This document shows, one piece after another, positions 26,613-36,060 of a stretch of DNA of 64,000 bases. Source of the stretch: Bin22 sp965207275 (GTDB taxonomy: Bacteria; Chloroflexota; Dehalococcoidia; Lucifugimonadales; UBA3495); NCBI GenBank assembly GCA_965207275.1, contig CBDBMH010000002.1, positions 496,001-560,000 on the forward strand. The letters run 5' to 3'. Every line of letters starts with the position of its first letter. The first letter of the stretch is position 1. Both the position numbers and the translations under genes were made by a program. The notes below the pieces were generated by a model. The model ran no database searches. It worked only from the letters and a program-made list of their open reading frames with translations, and was not told where the DNA came from.

Positions 26613-27650
26613 ATGCGACTACGTAAACTATCCAGAGGGCTGAAGGACGCGTACCGGGGTTCGGACGCTCGCCCTCGCGTGAAGCGCTTTGACGGATGGG
26701 AGGAAAGGGCGGCGGAGGATAATCCCGACCCGGCCGCCTACGATCATGCCGATACCGTCAAGGAATACTACGACCTCTGCACCGAGTTCATGGAGTTTGG
26801 TTGGGGCGAAAGCTTGCACTTCGCCCCCCTGTCGCCCGGGGAGAGCCTGGAGGACGCCAAGGTCCGGCACCAGCGGCTGATGATTGCCAGGCTGGAGTTG
26901 CGACCGGGCATGAAGGTGATCGATGTTGGTTGCGGAGTCGGTGGCCCCATGCGTCGCGTCGTTCGGGAGTCCGGCGCCAGCGTCCTGGGGGTCAATAGCA
27001 GCCAGGTCCAGTTGGAGAAGGCTAAATCGCTGAATAATGCCGCCGGGATTGGCCGCCTGGTTGACTATCTCTCCTGCAGCTTCATGGACATGGGCGCCAT
27101 ACCGGACAACACCTTCGACCGGGGTTACGCCATCGAGTCCACCTGCCATGCGCCCGACAAGGCCGGAGCATTCGCCGAGATTTATCGTGTGCTGAAACCC
27201 GGGGCCCTGTTCTGGGGCCAGGAAATGTGCCTGACCGATAAGTTCAACCCCAGCGACCGCCGCCACTGCGCCATTAGACGGGACCTGATGCATGGCATCG
27301 CCCTCCAGGACATCGCCACCGGGGACGAGGTGGACCGGACCCTCGAAAGGGTTGGATTTCAAGTCATTGAAGGGAAGGACTTGGCCGCCTTGGACGGGGA
27401 ACGGACCACGCCATGGTTTCAGCCCATGGCGACCCGGCGCGGAACGCTGGGCAACGCCATTTACCGCACTCCCCTGGGCCGCAAGCTGCTGCTGGGGACA
27501 GTCAGGCTGTCAGAGGTGCTGGGAATGTTCCCGAAAGGCTCCACAGATGTTGCTGGACTGCTGGACAATACCGCCGAGGCATACGTCGCCGCTGGCCGGG
27601 CCGGCATCTTTACGCCCCTCTACTGTTTCCTGGCCCGCAAACCGGAGTAA
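26613..27650 (+). CDS. Sterol 24-C-methyltransferase-like enzyme
   Basis: 345 residues. The protein aligns by eye with Erg6/SMT along its length: YYDLCTEFMEFGWGESLHFAP (region I of SMTs, about residues 51-71, quoted in two overlapping blocks), the SAM loop VIDVGCGVGGPMRRVV, the AIESTCHAPDKAGAFAEI motif, the EIYRVLKPGALFWGQEMCLTD strand, and a C-terminal part with TTPWFQPM, as in the sterol methyltransferase C-terminal domain. SMTs add a methyl group from SAM to a sterol side chain and are rare in bacteria, though homologues have been reported from uncultured ones. Co-transcribed with the RND exporter. No squalene monooxygenase or oxidosqualene cyclase is in this window, so an imported or lineage-specific triterpenoid may be the substrate. 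Confidence 0.82.
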   Translation: MRLRKLSRGLKDAYRGSDARPRVKRFDGWEERAAEDNPDPAAYDHADTVKEYYDLCTEFMEFGWGESLHFAPLSPGESLEDAKVRHQRLMIARLELRPGMKVIDVGCGVGGPMRRVVRESGASVLGVNSSQVQLEKAKSLNNAAGIGRLVDYLSCSFMDMGAIPDNTFDRGYAIESTCHAPDKAGAFAEIYRVLKPGALFWGQEMCLTDKFNPSDRRHCAIRRDLMHGIALQDIATGDEVDRTLERVGFQVIEGKDLAALDGERTTPWFQPMATRRGTLGNAIYRTPLGRKLLLGTVRLSEVLGMFPKGSTDVAGLLDNTAEAYVAAGRAGIFTPLYCFLARKPE

Positions 27651-28155
27651 CCGGCCCCTGCAGGGCAATCGCATTACGGACTTGAGATACAGCCGGCATA
27701 TGTTCCCAGGCCGGATGTCATGTCGCCCTGAGCCTGCCGAAGGGCCTGAAGTCTTGCCACTCAGCACCCTTACGGGTCCGAATGCTTGACTGTGTGATGG
27801 AGTTTACCCGCCGCCGCAGGTTCGGTCCGCCGCGGCGGACTCTGCAAGACATTTTCTTATAATGCGATTGCCCTGGCGGCCTCTGAAATCTACCGGTAGC
27901 AATCCAAATTTGGTATTACAGTTCTGCGACACCGTAGTAGCGGGTAGCGGTAACATCCAGGTGGTTGAAGCTGGCAACGGCGGGACTCAATCCCACCCCT
28001 CGGTTCGTTCCCTGGCGCCCTTTGTCTTTCGGCCTCGGCAGATCAGAACTTGGAAACTATCTCATAAGCCCCTTCCCTCTTGATCGGGGAAGGCCGCCTT
28101 TGCATTGAATCGCTTTGATTAGGCCGACTTATGAGCCGGAATGAGGGATTATGAT
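27651..28155. repeat. Intergenic region with repeat families A and B
   Basis: Family A at 27717-27758, the palindrome GTCCGCCGCGGCGGAC near 27826, and a family B copy near 28070-28095. No gene is supported. Confidence 0.5.
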
Positions 28156-28812
28156 TCAGCCCTGTTTCTTGAACAGGTACATTGCTGCTGAGTCGGTAGG
28201 TTGAAACCTTGCCCGACTGGGGGATTTGCATAAGTCGGACTCCACCATTGCCAGCGTTAACGATACTCCCCGTGCCGTTTTGAAGTATGAGGACAATTCA
28301 GATTCAGAAGTCGTCATATCGAGGCTTTCGACCTTGAATGCACCCACAAGAAGGAAGTCTGAGTCAACATAGGCGCGGCGAGCGTCATTATGGCCGTCAT
28401 TCACAAGCAGGTTTCCGCCGGAGACAAGGAAACGTTTGCAAGCTTGGGAAATAAGCCCCGCGTTTAAGGATATGAGCAAATCAAAGGATTCCTCTGGCTC
28501 TGCATTAAAGGCGTGATAGTCCTGCTGATAACAGGAAATGTCAGAAGATTCCGGGTATATTTTGTGTCTGGCTACGTACTCCCGTAAGTCGGTGTCTGCC
28601 ACCATTTCGGCAATACCGGAGAGGGCATCCACGTAAATGACGTGGGGAAAGAAAATAGAAGGTGTAATATGAACGTAGCTACCGGGATAAAGAACCTTTC
28701 TAACAGCGAATTCCTGGCTTATCTGTGACAGTACAGGATAAAGGTCAACACTGTTGGCAGGATTCGTCCGGTAAGTGGACATATAAATGTCCAGCGGCCT
28801 GATTGACGACAT
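28156..28812 (-). CDS. Conserved protein of unknown function, possibly Rossmann/methyltransferase-like
   Basis: 218 residues, lower GC than its neighbours. Alternating strands and helices are visible, with a VLYPGSYVHITPSIFFPHVIYVDAL type opening that could be a degenerate nucleotide or SAM fold (quoted as neighbouring blocks), an SFDLLISLNAG strand near 120, and VSGGNLLVNDGHNDARRA after it. A glycine-rich SAM loop is not clear. The ATG at 28812 has a weak ribosome site; the ATG at 28782 is an alternative. It stands alone. The base composition suggests horizontal transfer. Confidence 0.6.
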   Translation of the reverse strand: MSSIRPLDIYMSTYRTNPANSVDLYPVLSQISQEFAVRKVLYPGSYVHITPSIFFPHVIYVDALSGIAEMVADTDLREYVARHKIYPESSDISCYQQDYHAFNAEPEESFDLLISLNAGLISQACKRFLVSGGNLLVNDGHNDARRAYVDSDFLLVGAFKVESLDMTTSESELSSYFKTARGVSLTLAMVESDLCKSPSRARFQPTDSAAMYLFKKQG

Positions 28813-28929
28813 TAAGAATTGACCTGCGCTGCCTACAATTCAGGAGGCCTTTTTGTGCAAAGCCTGGGAAGGCCAGGATGGGGGTGAAAACCTACCCAAC
28901 AATGACCTCGTACATAACTGCCCCATCCA

Positions 28930-28971
28930 TCGGCCGTCTTGAGTCGGCCGTCTTGAGTCGGCCGTCTTGAG
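28930..28971. repeat. Three tandem copies of a 14-bp unit
   Basis: TCGGCCGTCTTGAG is repeated three times without a mismatch between the unknown gene and the P450 fusion. A family-B-like fragment lies at 28855-28880. Confidence 0.85.
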
Positions 28972-29058
28972 ATAGTTCCTTAACCCCTCGATTTCATAAT
29001 CGGCTCTGGGGAGAATGCCTGACCGTAGCTCCTGGGAGGGCAAACTCCGACCAATCCA

Positions 29059-31089
29059 TCACCCGACCAGCTTACGCCGCTTCTCCACCACCTGGAACCG
29101 CAGTTTCTTGTTCGGCTTCATCGACGGCAGCGGGGCGAACCCCAGCTTGTAGTCCCGGGGATACACGTCGATATTGAAGTAGTGCGCCACCATCAACACG
29201 TTCACCGCCAGTTGCAGCTCCATCCACCGTGAACCCAGGCACCTGTGCGGCCCCAGCCCGTAGGGAGCGTAACCGGGACTGAAATGCTCGTTCCTCGGCG
29301 GCAAGTACCGGTCAATATCAAACTTGAACGGTTCCGGAAAGGCCTCGCTCATGTAGTGGGACGCCGACTGCGCAATAAACACCCTCGTCCCCACCGTAAG
29401 CTGGTAGTCCTCCACCACGCAGGAATTCATCACGTCCCGTATCGACATGGGGACTATCGGGTACATCCGCAGGCATTCCATCAGGAACCGGTGCGTCACG
29501 TCTATTGCCTCCGGGGTGAAGTCCGCCGGGTCCGGGTCCCCGTTGGCGAACAGCGCATCCGCCTCCTCTTGGATCCGCCGATACAGCTCCGGCTGCGAAG
29601 CCATGGCGTATAGCGCGAACGAATAGGCGTCACCCAGGTAAACGCTGGCAATCAGCGCCGCCGACAGGGCAAAACGAAGGTTTGCCTCGGGCACCAGCTG
29701 TGGGTCGCTGGCGTGCAGGCTTAGAATGTCATCCGCCAGGTCCCGCGGCGCCCCGGCCCGCTGTGCCGGCGTATGCACACCCTGGATCCGCTCCATGAGT
29801 TCATCAATGACCTTGGCACGCGCCTTCATCGCCGGTGTGCTGAGCATGAACTTCGGCAGCACCCTCACGATGTGGGTGTTCAGCGCCCGCTCCTTGAACT
29901 TGATCAGGTCTCCGATGATGTCCTGGGAGTCAACACTCACAAAAATGGGCGAAAGCTGCGCGTTGATCATGTATCGGCACAGCTCCGTCGCCGGAAAAAT
30001 CCTCCCCTCCCGCCAGTCCGACATGAAACCCCTTGCCTGCTGGTAGACCTGGTCAATCTGCCCCATCAGCCTGCCCCGGGAATAAGCCGACGCCAGCGAT
30101 TTCCGCAGCCGGAAGTGTTCCCCGCCGTCCAACGAAGGCAACACTCCCGAAGCCCCGTACACCTTCTCGAAATCGCTAAAGTAGTTCCGCGCCCTCAGGT
30201 ACATCCGCCCGTTGCGGTTGGCCCAGTGGTTGGTCTCCGGCCCCGCCAGAAACACCATCGGCTTGCTGAAGGGAGGCTTTACTTCAAACACCGGCCCGTA
30301 CTTCTCCGCCAGGTCCGCGAAAACGGCCGGCAGGTTGCCATTCCGAATATTCCGATTTAACGCCAGGTCCCGCAGCGATACCCTGGGTATCTGTTTCGTG
30401 AACGCCGAATGGCGCATCATCGGCCCCGCCATGTTCACGGACACCGCCTCGGCAATCGACCGTCCGATCAGGTCCATTTGGCAGATGAAGTTGATCCTCT
30501 CCTCGGCGGCGTCATCCAGCTGGAACATAAACCGGAAAACGTCGCAGGTATTGATCAGGCAGATGATGATCACATCCCGCGGATCGGGGATCTCGTTATT
30601 GAAAATCACCCGGCTCAACCGCGTCTTCACGAACTCCGTGGCGCTGCCTTCCCGCGAGGTTCCACTCCAACCTGCGCTCATGGCATTGGGTGTCAGCGTC
30701 CAGAAATCCCCGTCGTGGTGCTCCAGGATATTCAGCTCCACCAGCCGGTCCAGTGTAAGGTCAATTATCTCCTCGGCCCGGGGCGCCAGCCGCTCAATCC
30801 AGTACTGGGCAGTCCTCTGACCCGCGTCCCCTACTATCTCCGCCAGGATCGGGTCCAGGGCGGGATTCCCCGTGTCCATGGCGTCCACCAGGTACAGTGA
30901 GCGCGTGTCCGTGTCGATACGGTGCTGCAGGGAAAGCTCCGCCAGCGCCGATCCAATAATCGCGCAATTCAGGTCCCACCCGGGCACCTGGTGAAAGTAC
31001 CCACTCTCCTCGTTCAGCAGCGCGAGAATTAGCTCCTCGGGCAAATTCAGCTGTTGGCCCACCAGAAATTCGGTATAGGAAGTAGTCAT
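29059..31089 (-). CDS. GPP34 (GOLPH3-like) domain fused to cytochrome P450
   Basis: 676 residues from ATG 31089, supported by GGGAGA upstream; the frame runs on to 31221 but that extension has no conserved look. Residues about 14-215 read as a GPP34 domain: LPEELILALLNEESGYF, then IIGSALAELSLQHRIDTD and LYLVDAMDTGNPALD, then the paired helices DLTLDRLVELNILEHHDGDF. GPP34 binds phosphoinositide head groups in eukaryotic GOLPH3; the bacterial role is unknown. The rest is a P450: the ExxR pair in FLMECLRMYP and the heme loop PYGLGPHRCLGSRW with Cys617. The I-helix (ASVYLGDAYSFAL) lacks the usual acid-Thr pair, so oxygen activation may differ. The lipid-binding domain suggests a membrane-bound lipid substrate. 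Confidence 0.87.
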   Translation of the reverse strand: MTTSYTEFLVGQQLNLPEELILALLNEESGYFHQVPGWDLNCAIIGSALAELSLQHRIDTDTRSLYLVDAMDTGNPALDPILAEIVGDAGQRTAQYWIERLAPRAEEIIDLTLDRLVELNILEHHDGDFWTLTPNAMSAGWSGTSREGSATEFVKTRLSRVIFNNEIPDPRDVIIICLINTCDVFRFMFQLDDAAEERINFICQMDLIGRSIAEAVSVNMAGPMMRHSAFTKQIPRVSLRDLALNRNIRNGNLPAVFADLAEKYGPVFEVKPPFSKPMVFLAGPETNHWANRNGRMYLRARNYFSDFEKVYGASGVLPSLDGGEHFRLRKSLASAYSRGRLMGQIDQVYQQARGFMSDWREGRIFPATELCRYMINAQLSPIFVSVDSQDIIGDLIKFKERALNTHIVRVLPKFMLSTPAMKARAKVIDELMERIQGVHTPAQRAGAPRDLADDILSLHASDPQLVPEANLRFALSAALIASVYLGDAYSFALYAMASQPELYRRIQEEADALFANGDPDPADFTPEAIDVTHRFLMECLRMYPIVPMSIRDVMNSCVVEDYQLTVGTRVFIAQSASHYMSEAFPEPFKFDIDRYLPPRNEHFSPGYAPYGLGPHRCLGSRWMELQLAVNVLMVAHYFNIDVYPRDYKLGFAPLPSMKPNKKLRFQVVEKRRKLVG

Positions 31090-31484
31090 GCCCGGTCTCC
31101 CAGCGTCCTCCGGACGCTTCCAATCAACTGTGGTACGCCCCCTCCGGAATGTTCGCCCGTCCCTCACGACGATAGCGGAAGTTCGAGCGCGTCTGTCAGT
31201 AACGCGCCCTTCCTGTCCCACATACCATTTGTGCTTACAATGCTAACCCATGCCAAATCATATTGCAAAGCTATATTCTGTGAAGGAATTCGCAATCTGG
31301 GCCGGATATCTGGGTTCTATTCCGCCGTTGTTCCTCCTACCATGGCCACGCCAATTGCCATCAAGGTGGCCACGGACACTGCCCTCCTTGACAACCCGTT
31401 CCCCCTCTCTGACAATCACCTCGACCATCCCAACCAAACAGCAAAACAGCCGCCGGGAACATCCGGCGGCCGCAAGGAGTTTTC

Positions 31485-32282
31485 ATGACCACCAGTTCCA
31501 TAACCTGGACTCAAGAAATGGTAGAAGTGGCTGGTACCCGCATCAACCTGGTCAAGGGCGGGTCCGGCGACCCCCTGCTCGTCCTCCACGACGAGATGGG
31601 CCACCCCGGCTGGCTCCGCTGGCACGAAGCCCTGGCCCAGGACCACACCCTCTACATCCCCTGGCACCCCGGCTTCGGCGAGTCCGAGCCCCTGGACTGG
31701 GTGATGAATCTCCACGACCTGGCCGTCTGGTACCTGGGCGCCCTGGACGACCTGGGGCTGGAGGGTGTGGACGTCATGGGCTTTTCCCTGGGTGGCTGGC
31801 TGGCCGCCGAAATGGCGGTGATGGACCCCCAGCAGTTCAAGCGTCTGGCCCTGGTGGGCGCCGCCGGTGTCCGCCCCCCGGAGGGCGAAATCTACGACAT
31901 TTTCCAGGTGGTGGCCAAGGTCTTCATCACCCACAGCCTCCACAACCCCGAAGCCGTCCCCGAGTACCAGGCCATCTGCCCCGACGAACCCACCGAGGAG
32001 CAGGCCTTCAACTGGGAGACCTCCCTGGAGGGCGCCTGCCGTCTGGCCTGGCGACCCTACATGCACTACCCGGCCCTGCCCAACCTGCTCCCTCGCCTCA
32101 AGCGCCTCCCCACCCTCATCGTCACCGGCGACCAGGACCCCATAGTCCCCCCCAGCGCCGCCCAACTCTACCACCAAAGCATCCCCAACTCCCGCCTGGA
32201 AATTGTTGAGAACTGCGGCCATAGGCCCGAGGTGGAACAGACGGAAAGGTTCGTGGAGGTGGTGCGGGGGTGGTTTGGGTAG
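31485..32282 (+). CDS. Alpha/beta-hydrolase
   Basis: 265 residues, ribosome site AAGGAG ahead of ATG 31485. The nucleophile elbow is GFSLGGWLAAEMA (about 104-116, Ser106). The acid is probably Asp in VTGDQDPIVPP and the base His in ENCGHRPEVEQT near the C-terminus. Esterase, epoxide hydrolase or C-C hydrolase activities are all possible. Its last 110 bp recur in diverged form at 37487-37598, so its 3' end marks the left boundary of both accessory cassettes. Confidence 0.87.
   Translation: MTTSSITWTQEMVEVAGTRINLVKGGSGDPLLVLHDEMGHPGWLRWHEALAQDHTLYIPWHPGFGESEPLDWVMNLHDLAVWYLGALDDLGLEGVDVMGFSLGGWLAAEMAVMDPQQFKRLALVGAAGVRPPEGEIYDIFQVVAKVFITHSLHNPEAVPEYQAICPDEPTEEQAFNWETSLEGACRLAWRPYMHYPALPNLLPRLKRLPTLIVTGDQDPIVPPSAAQLYHQSIPNSRLEIVENCGHRPEVEQTERFVEVVRGWFG
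32171..32282 (+). repeat. Boundary repeat G, copy 1 (3' end of the hydrolase)
   Basis: Encodes the last 36 residues of the hydrolase. Copy 2 at 37487-37598 encodes a version with 27 of 36 identical residues by hand count. Both copies are followed directly by defence-like genes. Confidence 0.7.
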
Positions 32283-32399
32283 GGGGACGTTAATAAACCT
32301 TTGGGCAAAGCACAACGACACTATTAACTATGAGCGTATGGGGATACTAAATGGCAAGTCTCAACTTCTATCCCCCTGAAACTGGTGAGGCAACGCAGT

Positions 32400-33941
32400 A
32401 TGAGCTCTGACTTCTTTTCCAAGCTAAGTGTTCCAGACGAACCGTCCAAGGCGATACATCCCATTGATATTTTTCAAGGGGCTAGAATTAGAGACACAAA
32501 TATTAACGACCTTTGGTTAGCGCAAGGTGATGCACTACGTGAGTGGCATTCCCTAAGGGAGCAAGGCGACCTAGCTATTGTTCTTAACACCGGTGCTGGC
32601 AAGACGTTGGTAGGGTTGCTCATTGCACAGTCATTGGTAAATGAAACTCAACGTCAGGTGGTCTACGCGTGCAGCTCAATTCAATTAGTGCAGCAAACGG
32701 CAGACAAAGCTGAAGGTTACGGCCTCCCGGTTACCACCTATTACCAACAGCAGTTCTCTACAGACAATCTCTATCAACGGTCGGAAGCACCGTGCATCAC
32801 CACCTATCAAGCCTTGTTTAACGGCAGATCAAGGTTTCGGAGAGACGATATTGCGGCTGTAGTTTTCGATGACGCTCATACTGTGGACAACATACTAAGA
32901 GAGCAGTTTTCCTTGCATATAGTTAGGACAGAAATGCCTGAGTTATACAATCAACTGGTTGACTTGTACAGGCAGTATCATCATGCCATAGACCGAGCTA
33001 CGAGCTACGATGACGTGTGTAAGGGAGTATCTGATAGAGAATTTTTCGTCCCCCCTTTCGAAGTATTGAACAGTGTAAGTGAGTTGCGACGGTTGCTCAG
33101 AGAAGGCAATCTCAGAGACCAGAGTCGCACTAGATTCTCTTGGGAGCATTTGCAGGACCATGAAGACCTATGTTGTGTTCTAATTTCAAGAGAGTCAGTA
33201 ACTCTGACTCCAGCAGTTGTCCCCACGTTCACCTTGCCTTACTTCGGAGAGAACGTACGACGCATTTATTTGTCGGCAACTCTGACAGCGCCAGACAGTT
33301 TTGTCCGAGTATTTGGGAGAGAACCCGACAAGCTGATTGCTCCTTCTACCACGGCCGGTGAGTGCGAGAGAATGATAGTCATTCCTTCTCTGGTGGAGAA
33401 CATAGGCGACGACATTGTTTCCGCAAAGGAGATCATAAGAGAAGAAAAGGCTCTAATACTGGTACCAAGTTTTGCAAGTGGCGAGGCGTGGAGCGATGTT
33501 GCAGCTCCGCCCAGCAGAGAAAATGTGCCGGAAGAGGTCAATTCCTTTCGGGAAGCCCCGCCCCCGGAGAAGTTGACCCTAGCCGCTAGGTACGATGGGA
33601 TCGATCTTCCAGGTGACACATGTCGAATGATGGTCTTGGATGGGCTGCCTACAGGTTCCGGTCCTTTGGAACGCTTCCAACGAGATGGCCTTAATCTAGA
33701 TAACAGTTTGCGCAGTATGCTAGCGTCGCGAATCGTACAGAGCTTTGGCAGGATTTCCAGGGGCATGAGTGACCACGGAGTCGTGGTTATTACTGGGAAC
33801 GATTTAATGAACTGGCTCGAATTGCCACGGAATCGTTCTCTTCTCCCGGAGTTCCTTCAGAAGCAGATAAGAATTGGTCAAACTGTGTCTGAGGGAGCTT
33901 CTGGGACAGAAGAACTAGAAGCTATTTCAAAATTCGATTAG
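32400..33941 (+). pseudogene. SF2 helicase-nuclease gene, 5' part, cut by an IS5-family element
   Basis: Start taken at ATG 32400 with GGTGAGG upstream; GTG 32385 is possible. Helicase motifs: Walker A NTGAGKT (about 63-69), Walker B VFDDAH (about 155-160), motif III LSATL, and motif VI QSFGRISRGMSDHG. The genuine frame runs to the CTAG at 33915-33918; the last few codons to 33941 lie within the IS. Removing the IS and one CTAG joins this frame exactly to the one that ends at 35756, giving about 831 residues. GC is lower than in the surrounding chromosome. A stand-alone helicase-nuclease of this type is most like an anti-phage or DNA-processing protein; I know no exact match. Confidence 0.75.
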
Positions 33942-34775
33942 TGAGCAGGATTACAAAGGCCAGCAGGACGAAGCCGAAATAGAGATCCGCTTTTCTCTCG
34001 TATCGAACTACCAGCCGACGAAAGTTGTGCAACCAGGCGAAGGTCCGTTCCACTACCCACCGATGGCGGTAGTTGGACACCTGAGCTTTCCGGCCCGGTC
34101 GCGGCCTTTTGCCACGTCGTTCCGGGATGCAAGGCTTGATTCCCCTCCGCCGCAACCGGTTTCGGAATGCTCGAGAATCGTAGCCTCGGTCGGCTACCAG
34201 TTCCCCGGGACGACTGCGGGGTCGTCCCCTGGCCCGCGGTACCCTCACCGTTGCCAAGGTAGCCTCGGCCAGAGTGATCTCCGCCCGCTGGGCGCTGGCC
34301 ACCAAGGCTCCCAGAGGGGTTCCCTGGTTGTCTACCACCAGCATCAGTTTGGTGCCCTTGCCCTTGCGGGTCAGTCCTACCTGGTCTCCCCCTTTTTGGC
34401 TGGGGCGAAAGTGGCATCCAGGTGGGCCCGTTCCCATTCCAGCCTACCTTGGGCATCCAGAGTGCCCAGCAGAGTCCGCCAGATATCTTCCCAGACCCCT
34501 TGTTCCTGCCACTGGTTCAGTCGTCGCCAGCAAGTCACGGAACTGCCGTACTCTCCCGGAAGGTCCTGCCAGCGGCAGCCCGTGCGCAACACATACAAGA
34601 CACCATTGATGGTGCGCCGGTCATCGGCTCTGGGACGCCCCCTCCGCTTAGGCGCTGGCAACCAAGGCTGTATCAGTTTCCATTGGGCATCGCTCAATTC
34701 CTGCTCCACCGTTCCACCCCACACTTTCCCTTTGGTCAGGAGCATAAACCTTATTCGGTATTTTTGAAATGGCTT
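33919..34775. mobile_element. IS5-family insertion sequence
   Basis: 857 bp. The ends AAGCYATTTCAAAA are inverted copies (33919-33932 and 34762-34775). The flanks carry a CTAG duplication (33915-33918 and 34776-34779), matching the YTAR target known for IS5. It carries one transposase in two overlapping frames. It breaks the helicase-nuclease gene. Confidence 0.88.
33922..34745 (-). CDS. IS5-family transposase made by -1 frameshifting
   Basis: Frame A (34745 to 34377) holds the N-terminal domain (ELSDAQWKLIQPWLP) and the first acid in HLDATF. Frame B (34437 to 33922) holds VVDNQGTPLG, ELVADRGYDSRAFR and the RWVVERTFAWLHNFRRL block near the end. A heptamer A-AAG-GGG (plus-strand positions 34389-34395) lies in the overlap; slipping back one base there joins the frames as AKKGGDQVGLT. 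Programmed frameshifting is known in this family, so this is most likely intact rather than broken. Confidence 0.85.
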
Positions 34776-34779
34776 CTAG

Positions 34780-35756
34780 TCTCGATAGTTAGAACGTGTG
34801 TCGACCGTAACCAGAATTGGATCCAATTCTATAATAACAATATGAGGGACCTATCAGCTTCAACTCTATCGTTCGACTTCGACCGAGCCCTTACCATTGC
34901 CTTAGCTGAAGCACGCTTTGGAAGAGAGCTATGGAGTAGAAACTACGAGCGAGCAGCGAGAGCGCTGAATTCTGTTATGGACGATGCCTTTGAGTTCAGC
35001 CAAAACACTGGTGCATGGTTAAGTTTGTGGCTGGGATTTGCATTAGAAATGGGTGGCGACATTTCGAGCGCACACCACTATTACAGGCAGGCACATTCGG
35101 TGGCATCCAACATCCCAGGGTTGCCTAGTGTTACAAGGACCCCGAGAAATTCCATTCCATTGCAAATCGTAAGGGTATCTGGGCAGATGCAAGTAGGTCA
35201 CGCCAACTCCATTTCAATTGAGATCCCAAAGACAATGTCCAACAGTCTTACGGCGCTAAAGGGGAGCATGAGTCCTAACCAAACTGAAGAGGCATTACGT
35301 TATCTCGGCCAATACTTGGGTTTGGACTCTACACGCCCCGATAAAGAATTTGGTGCCGGGCCAGATGTTCTTTGGATAGGGGATCAGGGTGTCGCTCTAT
35401 GCATGGAAGTTAAGACCGACAAACAGCCTGACTCAAACTACAGAAAGGAAGAGACAGGCCAATTACATAATCATATTCAATGGGTCAAAAACAACCGCCA
35501 ATCAACCCAAATAATCCCCATTTTCGTTGGTCCCGTGTTGCCTGCCACAAGTTCTGCTAGCCCGACTTCGGAAATGCGAATGGTGGAGTTGGGCCAGTTT
35601 GAGGACTTGGCGCAAAGATTGGCAGTTGTTATGGAAGACGTGGCAGCAAACACCCTCCCATTGAGTCTAGAAACTGACTTGCACGATACGATGAGAGACC
35701 GAGGATTGCTTTACCCCGATTTACTTGGGTTGTTGGATACGCACTCATTTTTCTGA
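34780..35756 (+). pseudogene. SF2 helicase-nuclease gene, 3' part, with PD-(D/E)xK-like motif
   Basis: Continues the frame of the 32400 gene after the IS. About 325 residues: a helical, TPR-like region (SRNYERAARALNSVMDDAFE and later DISSAHHYYRQAHSV), then a nuclease-like segment in which GPDVLW and, 8 residues on, CMEVKT supply the Asp and Glu-x-Lys of a PD-(D/E)xK site. The tail is acidic and helical. An internal ATG at 34842 lacks a ribosome site, so this half is probably not made alone. Confidence 0.68.
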
Positions 35757-35892
35757 AGCACTTGGGTGTTCGATTGTTACCTCCAGTATATTATTAAACT
35801 CCTACCAAGCATTAGGAGGCCAATACTAAATTACTTTAACAATTTGAAGCTATGAATGGGCAAAGTTTGCTTTCTCTACAAGAACACTGCCC

Positions 35893-36060
35893 CCCCTTGC
35901 CAACCTGGATAACCCACTGCCACCATAATCCTATGGCCCCATCCAACCCGGGCCAAATCCAACCGCCACTGAGGCACCCATAGGTCAAATGTCCAACAAG
36001 CCCAGGAAACCCCGCGCGCCCATTTCCATCACTGGCCCCGGCGCCTCCGACATCGTCCCC
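35893..36060 (+). repeat. Boundary repeat F, copy 1 (start region of the HTH gene)
   Basis: About 160 bp including the upstream region and first codons of the 35989 gene. It recurs at 40953-41106 with small changes and without an 18-bp internal segment. It marks the right edge of both cassettes. Confidence 0.75.

Noticed and set aside
28930..28971. CRISPR-like array
   Set aside because: Units are 14 bp and directly adjacent with no spacers; no cas genes are present.
31090..31221. N-terminal extension of the GPP34-P450 protein
   Set aside because: The added 44 residues are Arg-rich and unlike the family, and GGGAGA supports ATG 31089.
32351..32410. Short upstream frame overlapping the helicase start
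   Set aside because: Nineteen codons with a weak ribosome site; could be a leader peptide but nothing supports it.
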